64,000 nucleotides of DNA, taken from assembly GCF_040543805.1 (NCBI RefSeq), contig NZ_JBEUMS010000001.1, forward strand, positions 186,001 through 250,000. Direction: 5' to 3'. Positions 26,752 to 34,318 of this stretch are shown piece by piece. This stretch comes from Arcicella rosea. GTDB lineage: Bacteria; Bacteroidota; Bacteroidia; Cytophagales; Spirosomataceae. Both the position numbers and the translations under genes were made by a program. Numbering within the stretch: the first letter of the stretch is position 1; every line of letters starts with the position of its first letter. Under the pieces are notes generated by a model that searched no databases, had not been told where the DNA came from, and was given only the letters and a program-made list of their open reading frames with translations.

Positions 26752-28053
26752 CTAGTGTTTCATCGTGTAAGATTCTGATTTCTTTTCGATGTCGCCAATT
26801 ATCATCAATTTTACAATATCAATTCGAGCATCCGTCATTTCAATAATTTGGAAATTGAACGGATGAAAAATAATGGTTTCGTTAATTTCTGGAATATCCT
26901 CATTAATACTGATTATCATACCTCCTAAAGTATCATAATCCCCTTCTGGAAGGTTCCAATCGTATTTATCATTCAAATAATCAATTTCTAATCTTGCAGA
27001 AAGTAAATAGGTTTTATCTTCAAGTCGTTTTTCGGTAAGATTTTCATTATCATCATATTCATCCTCAATTTCACCAAAAATCTGCTCCATTACATCTTCC
27101 ATACTTACTAAACCAGCGGTACTTCCAAACTCGTCAACCACTAAAGCGAGCGATTTATGTTCTTTAGAAAAACGGAATAATAAATCTTTCGCAGGCATCG
27201 CTTCAGGCACAATTGGAATAGGCGTTAAAATGCCCTGAATCTCTTTTGGTTTTTTGAATAAAGCTAAAGAATGGCAATATCCCAAGACGTCCTCCATTGT
27301 TTCTTTATAAATCAATACTCTTGAATGCCCGCTTTCTACAAATACTTTTTTCAATTCTTCAATACCGTCTTCAATATCCACCCCCACAATATCTGTTCTT
27401 GGAATCATACAATCACGTACACGTACTTGTTTGAATTCAAGTGCATTATTGAAGATTTTAGTATCTACTTCTGCTTCTTCTTCTGTGGATGTTTTGCGGT
27501 TCAGATTTTGAAGATAATTGTTCAAATCTGTCAAGCCAAAAGCGGGTCTTTCTTCCGAATATTCTAAGCGTAAAATATTGTTAATAAACCATTTAGACAA
27601 ACCAACAATTGCCCAAACCAATGGATACATCAATGTATAAACGATAAGAATTGGAATTGCCAATACTTCTAAAAATCCATCAGGATTTAATAAAAAAATG
27701 CTTTTAGGCGTAAATTCAGATGTCGCTAAAATGATAACAGTACCAATAAAAGATGCAATTAAACCCGCAGCAATCCCGGAAATTGGCAAGTATGCCTCTA
27801 TCTCATGATGTAAATATCCTTCCATAAAAATACCGTAGGCTACTAAGGAAAGTGTATTTCCGATGAGCATCGTCCCGATAAATTTTGAAGGATTTTTTAG
27901 ATAGTTAGAGATAATCTGCCCTGTAATTACTCCTTGTTTGGCTTGGAGTTCAAAATAAAGTTTATTGGCAGATACAAAAGCCATTTCTACACCTGAAAAA
28001 AATGCCGAGGCGATAATGGCGATTATTATACTTAGTGCTTGTTGGGAGTCCAT
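26752..28053 (-). CDS. CNNM/CorC (HlyC) family membrane protein
   Basis: A 433-residue protein: the N-terminal DUF21/CNNM domain has about four helices (IIIAIIASAFFSGVEMAFVS; LVAYGIFMEGYL), followed by two CBS domains near residues 205-330 (VRDCMIPRTDIVGVD; LALVVDEFGSTAGLVSMEDV) and the C-terminal CorC_HlyC domain from about 345. This family is linked to magnesium or other divalent ion export and is often labelled haemolysin, which is misleading. It ends 10 bp from menF, convergent. It is distinct from the GldE branch in its N-terminus. Confidence 0.9.
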   Translation of the reverse strand: MDSQQALSIIIAIIASAFFSGVEMAFVSANKLYFELQAKQGVITGQIISNYLKNPSKFIGTMLIGNTLSLVAYGIFMEGYLHHEIEAYLPISGIAAGLIASFIGTVIILATSEFTPKSIFLLNPDGFLEVLAIPILIVYTLMYPLVWAIVGLSKWFINNILRLEYSEERPAFGLTDLNNYLQNLNRKTSTEEEAEVDTKIFNNALEFKQVRVRDCMIPRTDIVGVDIEDGIEELKKVFVESGHSRVLIYKETMEDVLGYCHSLALFKKPKEIQGILTPIPIVPEAMPAKDLLFRFSKEHKSLALVVDEFGSTAGLVSMEDVMEQIFGEIEDEYDDNENLTEKRLEDKTYLLSARLEIDYLNDKYDWNLPEGDYDTLGGMIISINEDIPEINETIIFHPFNFQIIEMTDARIDIVKLMIIGDIEKKSESYTMKH

Positions 28054-28134
28054 ATTTTGGGTTAGGAGCTTAGAGATTTACCTAACAAAATTGTTGTTTC
28101 TTTCTCAAATATAGAAAGAAATCTTTAAAATCAC

Positions 28135-28422
28135 TTATTTTTTCCCTTTCAATAAAGCCTTTCTTTGGGCTTGTTTATCGTCTTTTGGCTTTTCGCTTGG
28201 TTTATTTTTAGCTTCTTCCTCTTCTTTTTTCAAACGAATTTGTTTAGAATACTGGAAGTAAAACAAACAAACCATTGCAAACATTAAGAATGAATAATGA
28301 TAAAATATCTTATTCCAAAAGGTGGGTTCTAGCCCAGCTGGTAAACCTGCACGCAAATCTAATATCCACATGATGATAAAACCAATGGCTGCAAATAGAA
28401 GAAGTATTTCTTTTTTACTCAT
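28135..28422 (-). CDS. Small membrane protein, unknown
   Basis: A 95-residue protein with two hydrophobic segments (MSKKEILLLFAAIGFIIMWI; FYHYSFLMFAMVCLFYFQY) and a highly charged lysine/glutamate tail (EEEEAKNKPSEKPKDDKQAQ). An in-frame extension back to 28557 runs through the palindromic repeat and is not credible; the ATG at 28422 is used. It lies downstream of ccmF and upstream of the CNNM gene on the same strand. No family is recognised; a link to cytochrome maturation is only positional. Confidence 0.65.
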   Translation of the reverse strand: MSKKEILLLFAAIGFIIMWILDLRAGLPAGLEPTFWNKIFYHYSFLMFAMVCLFYFQYSKQIRLKKEEEEAKNKPSEKPKDDKQAQRKALLKGKK

Positions 28423-28496
28423 AAAATTTTTGAGACAAAGTTGGAAAGTATAAGACTTGATAGCGAATAATATATATAATTCCCATTCGCCATTGC

Positions 28497-28596
28497 TTAC
28501 TTTTCTTGTCTTGATACAAGAAAAGTAACCGAAGCGTCGGTCGCAAAAGAAAATCAAGAAATTCCGAAAATCGCTGCGCTCAAACAGCGGAATTTC
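28497..28596 (+). repeat. Palindromic interspersed repeat, copy 2
   Basis: Same two-hairpin element as at 243-326. Stem 1 pairs 28497-28509 with 28516-28528; stem 2 pairs 28558-28566 with 28588-28596. It carries a 15-nt insertion between the stems (CGAAGCGTCGGTCGC) lacking from copy 1. It lies just after ccmF. Confidence 0.8.
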
Positions 28597-28631
28597 GGAA
28601 AATTGCTTTCGCTTGATTCAAACAAAACTGA

Positions 28632-31205
28632 CTAAAAACCTTTGTCTCTCATCAATTTGAATTCCCTGTATCTTCTGATGATTGCCATTACAAAACCAAC
28701 AATTAATACCAAAGTTCCTAACCAAAGTAAATTGATTAATGGCTTCTGAATGGCTTTCAAGATGATAAAATCTCTTTGTGTGGTGTTGATTGCAAAACCA
28801 AACTGACCTGTTTTAGGGTCGATGTTGGTAAACTTTGCTCTCACGCCAATTTCATCATTTTCTATTGCTGGCATGGCTACCAAACCTTCTTTAATCACAA
28901 AAATCGGATTTACTTCGTAAGGTCTGAAATCTTTACCCATTACTTTTATCGTAGCTTGAACTGCGGCATCGTTTGGTCCTAAAGGTTTGCCTTCGTAAGT
29001 ATCAACACGTTTTACTTGGTCTAACACAGCTACATAGTCGTTCAAGAAGAAAGTATCTTTCAAAGCAACCGTAAAGTTTTCAGTTTTACTCCACTCCTTT
29101 TCTTCCAAATTTGGTGCTAAAGCCACATAAGTATAAAGGTCACCTCCAATGGTATGTTTTAAGGCTGGAGATGGCGCATTTCCCATTTTTTTATTAATCT
29201 GAAATCTAGGGAAAAGTGTCGTTATTTTTCCTTCTTTATCTCTGAAATCAATTTCATAGAATTTATTTTCTGGAAAAACAGGTAAAGTATCTCCTGCTGA
29301 ATAATATTTTTTTCCTTGCTGAACGATGTCTTCCAAAGCTACTGCGTGGAAATCATTTTCAATCAATTCTACTTGTTTTGGATGAAGAAACTCTGGTAAT
29401 TCTCTTCCTTCTACTCTTACTCCTTTGTAAGTAAGTGTGTAATCACTCATTTCAGATGGAGTATTCAACCAAAGAATTACGTTTTCTTTATTCTCTTTAT
29501 CGTTGTCTTTGGTAAAGGCTTCATCTTTTTCAGAAATCGCAAAACCACTATTATTGATTGAAACTACTTTTGAATAACCCGAAGAAAACAAAATGCCCAG
29601 AAGCATCATTGCCACACCAATGTGCGTAACGGCTCCGCCTGATAATTTATAATTTCCTTTGAAAATATCTAGTAAAATAGTACCGTTCGTGATGATTGAG
29701 AAGATTCCTGCAAACAACAAAGTAATATAAGTTGGCGTACTGAAGAAATCACCTACTTGTGATTTTGTTGTGAAGAAAATCGCTACGAAAGTCAAAATTA
29801 AACTTAACAAAAGTGGTGTTAATAAATGTTTGCTAAGGGTTTCTTTTTTGATTTTTCTCCACCAAAATGATTGTCCGATTCCAGAGAAAATGGCGATACC
29901 AACACCAAACCATAATTGAAATTTAGAATAATAAGTTGGGGCATCGGCAGGTGGCGCTAATTTTGAAACAAAGCCTAATCCTTCAACAATTTTATTATAA
30001 ACTGGCAGTGAAGTAGCCGCAATAATCTGGAAGGACGACAAGCAAAGGGTAGTTGCTCCCATAAAAATCCAGAATTCACGACTGTAGGTTGATACTTCTT
30101 TTTCATCTGAAGGAATGTCTTTCCAACGAATTACCAATAAGACAATCGCCACAAACAAGAAAAACAACATGTAAATCAATAATTGACCAGAAAGTCCTAA
30201 ATCAGTAAAAGAGTGTACAGACGCTTCTCCTAAAATTCCACTTCTATTCAAGAAAGTAGAGTAAAGAACCAATACAAAAGTAGCAATTACTAAAATGTAT
30301 GAAGTACGCAAAGCTGCTTCGTTATTTTTGTAAATAATCATGCAGTGAATTGCCGCCACTAATACTAACCAAGGTACAAATGAAGCATTTTCAACTGGAT
30401 CCCAGTTCCAATATCCACCAAAGTTTAAGGTTTCATAAGCCCAATAACCACCCATAATAATACCAACACCCAATACTAAAGCCGAAACTAAAGCCCAAGG
30501 CAAAGCTGGACGAATCCATGAACTAAATTCTTTTCTCCAAAGCCCAGCAATGGCATAAGCAAATGGAATTAGAGTAGTTGCAAAACCTAAAAATAAGGTT
30601 GGAGGGTGAATAACCATCCAATAGTTTTGAAGTAATGGATTCAACCCATTTCCATCTTCAGGAACGAAATCAGGTTTCATTGCCCAAACTGGCAAATCTG
30701 GCATGGCTTCACGCATTAATAAAAATGGTGATGAGCCAATTTTTAAATCAATTATTGGTAATACTACTCCCAAAATCATTGAGCATAAAAACACTTGTAC
30801 TGCGCCAAAAATAGCCATTACTGGTGCTTCCCAATGTTTATTGGTATTGATTAATACAATTCCTAAAACGGCATGCCAGAATATCCAAAGTAAGAAACTG
30901 CCTTCTTGCCCTTCCCAAAAACAGGAAATAATGTAATAAACAGGTAATGCTTTTGATGAGTGAGACCAAGCATAGTGGTATTCAAAATAATGCTTGTAAA
31001 TAATGGTGTACAAAATGGCAATAATCCCGATAACAGCGGCTCCGTGTATATAAAATGCGAAACGAGAAAAACGTTTCCAAGAAGCTTGTTCTAATAAATC
31101 AGTAGTTTGTACCGATTTGAAGTAGCCAAATGTTGAAATTAATGATGCCACAAACGACAAAATAATAAACAAGTGACCAATATTTCCGATGGTTGTATGT
31201 AACAT
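28632..31205 (-). CDS. ccmF: Cytochrome c haem lyase subunit CcmF/CcsA-type
   Basis: About 857 residues. The first 500 have around 12 membrane helices with the haem-handling tryptophan-rich WWD region (GGYWAYETLNFGGYWNWDPV) and SFLLWIFWH, plus conserved histidines in WMVIHPPTLFLGF and SVHSFTDLG. The last third is a periplasmic domain and a final helix. CcmF attaches haem delivered by CcmE to apocytochromes such as CcoO and CcoP. The start at 31205 (MLHTTIGNIGHLF) is chosen over an upstream one in a non-hydrophobic stretch. It follows ccmE, with a weak terminator between. Confidence 0.95.
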   Translation of the reverse strand: MLHTTIGNIGHLFIILSFVASLISTFGYFKSVQTTDLLEQASWKRFSRFAFYIHGAAVIGIIAILYTIIYKHYFEYHYAWSHSSKALPVYYIISCFWEGQEGSFLLWIFWHAVLGIVLINTNKHWEAPVMAIFGAVQVFLCSMILGVVLPIIDLKIGSSPFLLMREAMPDLPVWAMKPDFVPEDGNGLNPLLQNYWMVIHPPTLFLGFATTLIPFAYAIAGLWRKEFSSWIRPALPWALVSALVLGVGIIMGGYWAYETLNFGGYWNWDPVENASFVPWLVLVAAIHCMIIYKNNEAALRTSYILVIATFVLVLYSTFLNRSGILGEASVHSFTDLGLSGQLLIYMLFFLFVAIVLLVIRWKDIPSDEKEVSTYSREFWIFMGATTLCLSSFQIIAATSLPVYNKIVEGLGFVSKLAPPADAPTYYSKFQLWFGVGIAIFSGIGQSFWWRKIKKETLSKHLLTPLLLSLILTFVAIFFTTKSQVGDFFSTPTYITLLFAGIFSIITNGTILLDIFKGNYKLSGGAVTHIGVAMMLLGILFSSGYSKVVSINNSGFAISEKDEAFTKDNDKENKENVILWLNTPSEMSDYTLTYKGVRVEGRELPEFLHPKQVELIENDFHAVALEDIVQQGKKYYSAGDTLPVFPENKFYEIDFRDKEGKITTLFPRFQINKKMGNAPSPALKHTIGGDLYTYVALAPNLEEKEWSKTENFTVALKDTFFLNDYVAVLDQVKRVDTYEGKPLGPNDAAVQATIKVMGKDFRPYEVNPIFVIKEGLVAMPAIENDEIGVRAKFTNIDPKTGQFGFAINTTQRDFIILKAIQKPLINLLWLGTLVLIVGFVMAIIRRYREFKLMRDKGF

Positions 31206-31280
31206 AAAGGGATTGGGGATTTCAGATTTAGCATTTCGGATTTTTAAACCCAAAATATTCTTCCCAAAATCGTTAATAAA

Positions 31281-31305
31281 AAGCTATCACAATATTGGAT
31301 AGCTT
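31281..31305 (-). terminator. Possible terminator or attenuator between ccmE and ccmF
   Basis: Read on the minus strand, AAGCTATC pairs with GATAGCTT across a 9-nt loop and is followed by TTTTTATT. It follows ccmE by 20 bp and precedes ccmF by 76 bp, so it may reduce expression of ccmF relative to ccmE. Confidence 0.6.
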
Positions 31306-31324
31306 CCTATACAAATTATAAAGA

Positions 31325-31762
31325 TTATGACTGCTTTTCTGGTTTTGCTTCTTTAAACTCTACTTTACCATCTTGATATTTTGAAGGACATTTAAGCAAG
31401 ATTTTTTCGCATTTGAAAACATTTCCATCCATGTTACCAATGATAACCATTTGCTCTGCTCTGCCCATATCTTGTGGTTTCGGAGCGTTATAAACTACTT
31501 TTTGTTCACGCCCATTGTTATCAATTAGCATAAATTCTAAGTGGTTGGCATCAAGTGTTGGATTATAGACTAAATCCTGAATATTTCCAGCTGCATCTTT
31601 TTTCAATTTACCAACTACATGTACTTGGTCGTTGTCGCCAGTTTTTGCCATGTTTTCAGCGACAGAAAAATCAACATAAGTACTTGCTTCTGTACCTGTT
31701 GAAACAAGGATTGCTACAGCAATAGCAATCACAATTAGTCCGATGATATGCGTCTTTTTCAT
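31325..31762 (-). CDS. ccmE: Haem chaperone CcmE, CxxxY variant
   Basis: A 145-residue protein with an N-terminal membrane anchor (HIIGLIVIAIAVAILVSTGT) and an OB-fold beta barrel (VHVVGKLKKDAAGN, MVIIGNMDGNVFKCEKILLK). CcmE holds haem covalently and passes it to CcmF. In E. coli the haem-binding residue is a histidine in HxxxY. Here the aligned site reads C125-P-S-K-Y129, so a cysteine replaces histidine, as in the CxxxY class described in some archaea and deltaproteobacteria. Upstream are ccmD-like, ccmC and ccmB on the same strand. Confidence 0.92.
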   Translation of the reverse strand: MKKTHIIGLIVIAIAVAILVSTGTEASTYVDFSVAENMAKTGDNDQVHVVGKLKKDAAGNIQDLVYNPTLDANHLEFMLIDNNGREQKVVYNAPKPQDMGRAEQMVIIGNMDGNVFKCEKILLKCPSKYQDGKVEFKEAKPEKQS

Positions 31763-31882
31763 ATTTGTTTATAATTAGTGATTGAGTGAATTGTGAGTTA
31801 GTGATTCGTTAATATTCCTAAAATCTAACATTCCGAATTACTCATTTCTGAAAGCTTAAAGCTCGTAGCTCACAGCTTCCCA

Positions 31883-32104
31883 CTATTTTCTTATTTGTTT
31901 TTCTAACTTAGAAATTTTACTGTCAAGATTTATTAAATAAACGATGATTCCAGCGAAAATGGTTGCAACAACTGCTACTACTACATAAATTCTACCGTCA
32001 GCAAATAATTTATCAGCCATTTCTGGTTCACCAGCGGCATTATCTTGTGCAAAAAGGCTTACTGAAATAAGTAAGCAAATGATTAACGAAAGTGTCTTTT
32101 TCAT
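31883..32104 (-). CDS. CcmD-like small membrane protein
   Basis: A 73-residue protein: cleavable signal (KKTLSLIICLLISVSLFAQ), then a second helix (IYVVVAVVATIFAGIIVYLI) and a basic end (SKISKLEKQIRK). Size, topology and location between ccmC and ccmE fit a CcmD-type protein, which helps release CcmE from the CcmABC complex. The signal peptide and length of 73 are larger than in proteobacterial CcmD, but this form is common in Bacteroidota. It starts 4 bp past the ccmC stop. Confidence 0.75.
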   Translation of the reverse strand: MKKTLSLIICLLISVSLFAQDNAAGEPEMADKLFADGRIYVVVAVVATIFAGIIVYLINLDSKISKLEKQIRK

Positions 32105-32108
32105 ATTT

Positions 32109-32768
32109 CTAATCTTGATTCAATGCTATCAATTTTCTAATTCTTAAACGAAGGCTGGTAATCCAGAAAGCTAAACAAATCCAGCCGATACAAGCAGGAT
32201 AAAACACGATTCTCATCGTATGTTCAGTATCCATTGGTTTAAAACCTGGATTTCCTCCATTTCCCGGATGAAGAGAATCGGTCATTCTTGGTAAAATAAT
32301 CAATAATGGTATCAACAAGGCAACCGCAAAGATGTTATAAATCGCTGAAATCCTTGCCCTTTGCTGTTCATCTGTAAAAGAACCTCTTAGAATAATGTAA
32401 GCGAAATAAATCAACAAGCCAATCGCTGCACCATTTAGTTTTACATCATTAGTCCACCAAGTACCCCAAGTATATCTTGCCCAAACACTTCCTGTTGCAA
32501 TACCTACAATGCCAAAAACAATGCCCGTATTGGCATATTCAGAAGCTTTGTCATCAAAACTAATGAGTGGATTACGAAGATATTGGATTGAATTCCATAC
32601 CGAAACACTTAGCATGGCGAACATCGAAAACCACATCGGTACATGAAAATAAAGATTACGAGCAGTTTCATGAAGTATTGGTTGGCTCGGTATTCTACCC
32701 AGAAAACCCCAAATTACTACATAAGCCAATAGCACTACGGCCAAGATTTTATACCAGTTTTGTTTCAT
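32109..32768 (-). CDS. ccmC: Haem exporter protein CcmC
   Basis: The 219-residue protein has six membrane helices and the WWD-type motif RYTWGTWWTNDVKLNG near residues 105-120, with conserved histidines in HVPMWFSMF and in the DSLHPGNGG loop. CcmC loads haem on CcmE. Only 4 bp separate it from the ccmD-like gene. Between it and ccmB there are 240 bp of non-coding DNA with repeated AAGTCTTGAATCTTG-like words and a 29-bp spacer repeat. Confidence 0.94.
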   Translation of the reverse strand: MKQNWYKILAVVLLAYVVIWGFLGRIPSQPILHETARNLYFHVPMWFSMFAMLSVSVWNSIQYLRNPLISFDDKASEYANTGIVFGIVGIATGSVWARYTWGTWWTNDVKLNGAAIGLLIYFAYIILRGSFTDEQQRARISAIYNIFAVALLIPLLIILPRMTDSLHPGNGGNPGFKPMDTEHTMRIVFYPACIGWICLAFWITSLRLRIRKLIALNQD

Positions 32769-32782
32769 TATTTGAGATTCAA

Positions 32783-32811
32783 GTGATTAGTAAATAGTGA
32801 TTGGTAATTAG
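32783..32811 (+). repeat. 29-bp spacer repeat, copy 2 (before ccmC)
   Basis: Matches 26 of 29 positions of 6747-6775: GTGATTAGTAAATA followed by GTGATTGGTAATTAG. It lies just upstream of the ccmC start codon on the opposite strand. The rest of the spacer, 32812-33008, has no visible gene and holds AAGTCTT/AAGTCC-rich degenerate repeats. Confidence 0.5.
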
Positions 32812-33008
32812 TAGTTTACACACCCTCACTTATTATCACATTTTTTTATTTTCTAAATTCTCTAAGGTTTGTTTCTTAATTTTTATCCTACTTCTTCTAT
32901 TTTTCCTTTTTTATTATTACCCTCCTAAAGTCTTGAATCTTGCGTCTTTCATCCTAAAGTCCAAAATCCTAAAGTCTTAAATCTTCAGTCTTGTCTCTTG
33001 CTTCTCCT

Positions 33009-33674
33009 CTAACTTCTCCACAAAAAAGGAAAAAGAATCACACTCAAAACAAGTACAATAGCATCTATTGCCAAGAGCATGAATACTTCGTCCAAGCTAC
33101 TGGCTCTATCTAGTCCATCCAAAGCATTTTTAGAAATCTTCAACAACATCAAAAGCATTGGTAGAATAACTGGAAAGCTAAGGATTGCCATCAAAGTAGC
33201 ACTATTTTCAGCTTTTGAAGCAATTCCAGCAATCATCGTAAGAGTACTCGAAAAACCAACTGCACCCAATACAATACTTGCTAAATACAAAGGCATATCT
33301 CCTACTGGATTTCCCATCACTACAGCATATACTCCAAAACCTGCCAAAGCCAGCACTAACATCAAAAGTGTATTATAAACAATTTTTGAAAGAATAATTC
33401 CGACAGGACTCGCCAAAGTATAATAATACAAAAGCCTTCCGTAACGCTCTTGTGTAAAACTTTTAGCAATGGCATTCATCGCAGTGAATAATAAAATAAT
33501 CCAAAAAAGCGTATTCCACGTAATTTTATCAATTTGATTGGCTTTCATTCGAAAAGATAAATAACAAACATACACTGTACTAACAATATAGAGTAACATG
33601 CCGTTTAACGCATATTTCTGTCTTAGTTCAAGCGTAATTTCTTTTTCTATTAAAGCTTTAATCTCTTTAAACAT
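33009..33674 (-). CDS. ccmB: Haem exporter protein CcmB
   Basis: A 221-residue protein with six membrane helices. It starts MFKEIKALIEKEITLELRQK, as typical of CcmB, and has FTQERYGRLLYYYTLASPVG after the second helix and FPVILPMLLMLLK late. CcmB is the permease of the CcmABC complex that powers haem release to CcmE. The ATPase gene ccmA, usually adjacent, is absent from this window. A TAnnTTTG box 41 bp upstream suggests the operon starts here. Confidence 0.92.
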   Translation of the reverse strand: MFKEIKALIEKEITLELRQKYALNGMLLYIVSTVYVCYLSFRMKANQIDKITWNTLFWIILLFTAMNAIAKSFTQERYGRLLYYYTLASPVGIILSKIVYNTLLMLVLALAGFGVYAVVMGNPVGDMPLYLASIVLGAVGFSSTLTMIAGIASKAENSATLMAILSFPVILPMLLMLLKISKNALDGLDRASSLDEVFMLLAIDAIVLVLSVILFPFLWRS

Positions 33675-33714
33675 TCTCGGGAATAAGCAAATGCCTACTT
33701 TCTGTATTTTTTTG

Positions 33715-33722
33715 CAAAGTTA
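33715..33722 (-). promoter_or_regulatory. Bacteroidota -7 box for ccmB
   Basis: On the minus strand this reads TAACTTTG, matching TAnnTTTG. The predicted start lies near 33710, leaving about 36 nt of leader before the ccmB ATG. No good -33 element. Confidence 0.5.
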
Positions 33723-33833
33723 CGACACAAACAAAACGCTTGGTCATGAAACAAAATAATATTTTGACATTCCAAAATGATTTTAGTCATTAATTGTTTC
33801 TAATGAAGGAACTCTTTGTTAATTTGCATTTGT

Positions 33834-33850
33834 TTTAGAATAAGTCTAAA
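33834..33850. promoter_or_regulatory. Dyad upstream of feoAB
   Basis: TTTAGA-ATAAG-TCTAAA is a perfect 6-5-6 dyad, 78 bp before feoA. It resembles DtxR-family metal-responsive operators in general form (TTAG...CTAA). Binding by an iron regulator is inference. Confidence 0.45.
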
Positions 33851-33927
33851 TAAATCCATTTTTAAAGAGGAAAGATTAGCTGTTCAATTCCGATTATAGT
33901 ATTTGAGTATTTATTCAGTTTTTACTG

Positions 33928-34161
33928 ATGAAAACAAAGCCCATGAAAACCATTGCAGATTTAAAAATAGGAGAACGAGGAGTTATCGTAAATTTCACAG
34001 ACCAAGGTTTATCGTTGAAATTACTTGAAATGGGTTGCCTACCCGGTACCCAAGTCACTATGACGCACATCGCCCCTTTCGGCGACCCTATTGCAGTAAA
34101 AGTTTCGGGCTATGTACTTTCTATGAGGTTAAACGAAGCCTCAACGATTGTAGTTGCCTAA
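33928..34161 (+). CDS. feoA: Ferrous iron transport protein A
   Basis: A 77-residue SH3-like protein: IADLKIGERGVIVNFTDQG, LKLLEMGCLPGTQVTMTH, and GDPIAVKVSGYVLSMRLNEA match the FeoA domain over its full length. FeoA is a small cytoplasmic partner that modulates FeoB. An inner ATG at 33943 (MKTIADL) is an equally good start. It is followed by feoB after 157 bp, with a metal-operator-like dyad upstream. Confidence 0.92.
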   Translation: MKTKPMKTIADLKIGERGVIVNFTDQGLSLKLLEMGCLPGTQVTMTHIAPFGDPIAVKVSGYVLSMRLNEASTIVVA

Positions 34162-34318
34162 AAAGTAATTGTACAATTTGATGATATTTGTATTTTCTTG
34201 ATGAAAACAAATTATCTAACAAGTGAAAACAACATTTGATGTTATTCAATTACTTAATTTTAAAGCTTCTTTAAACAAAGGATGCTCTCAAGAAATTGCC
34301 GTTAATTAATTTAAAAAA

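Noticed and set aside
26752..28053. CNNM/CorC protein as gliding protein GldE
   Set aside because: The N-terminal helices and first motif are of the general CNNM type rather than the GldE branch, and no gliding genes are nearby.
28423..28557. In-frame 5' extension of the small membrane protein gene
   Set aside because: The extension runs into the palindromic repeat and lacks the character of the mature protein; the ATG at 28422 directly precedes a membrane helix.
34223..34309. GTG-initiated 28-codon frame between feoA and feoB
   Set aside because: It is short, has no promoter or clear ribosome site, and no recognisable motif; an in-frame stop before feoB is expected by chance.
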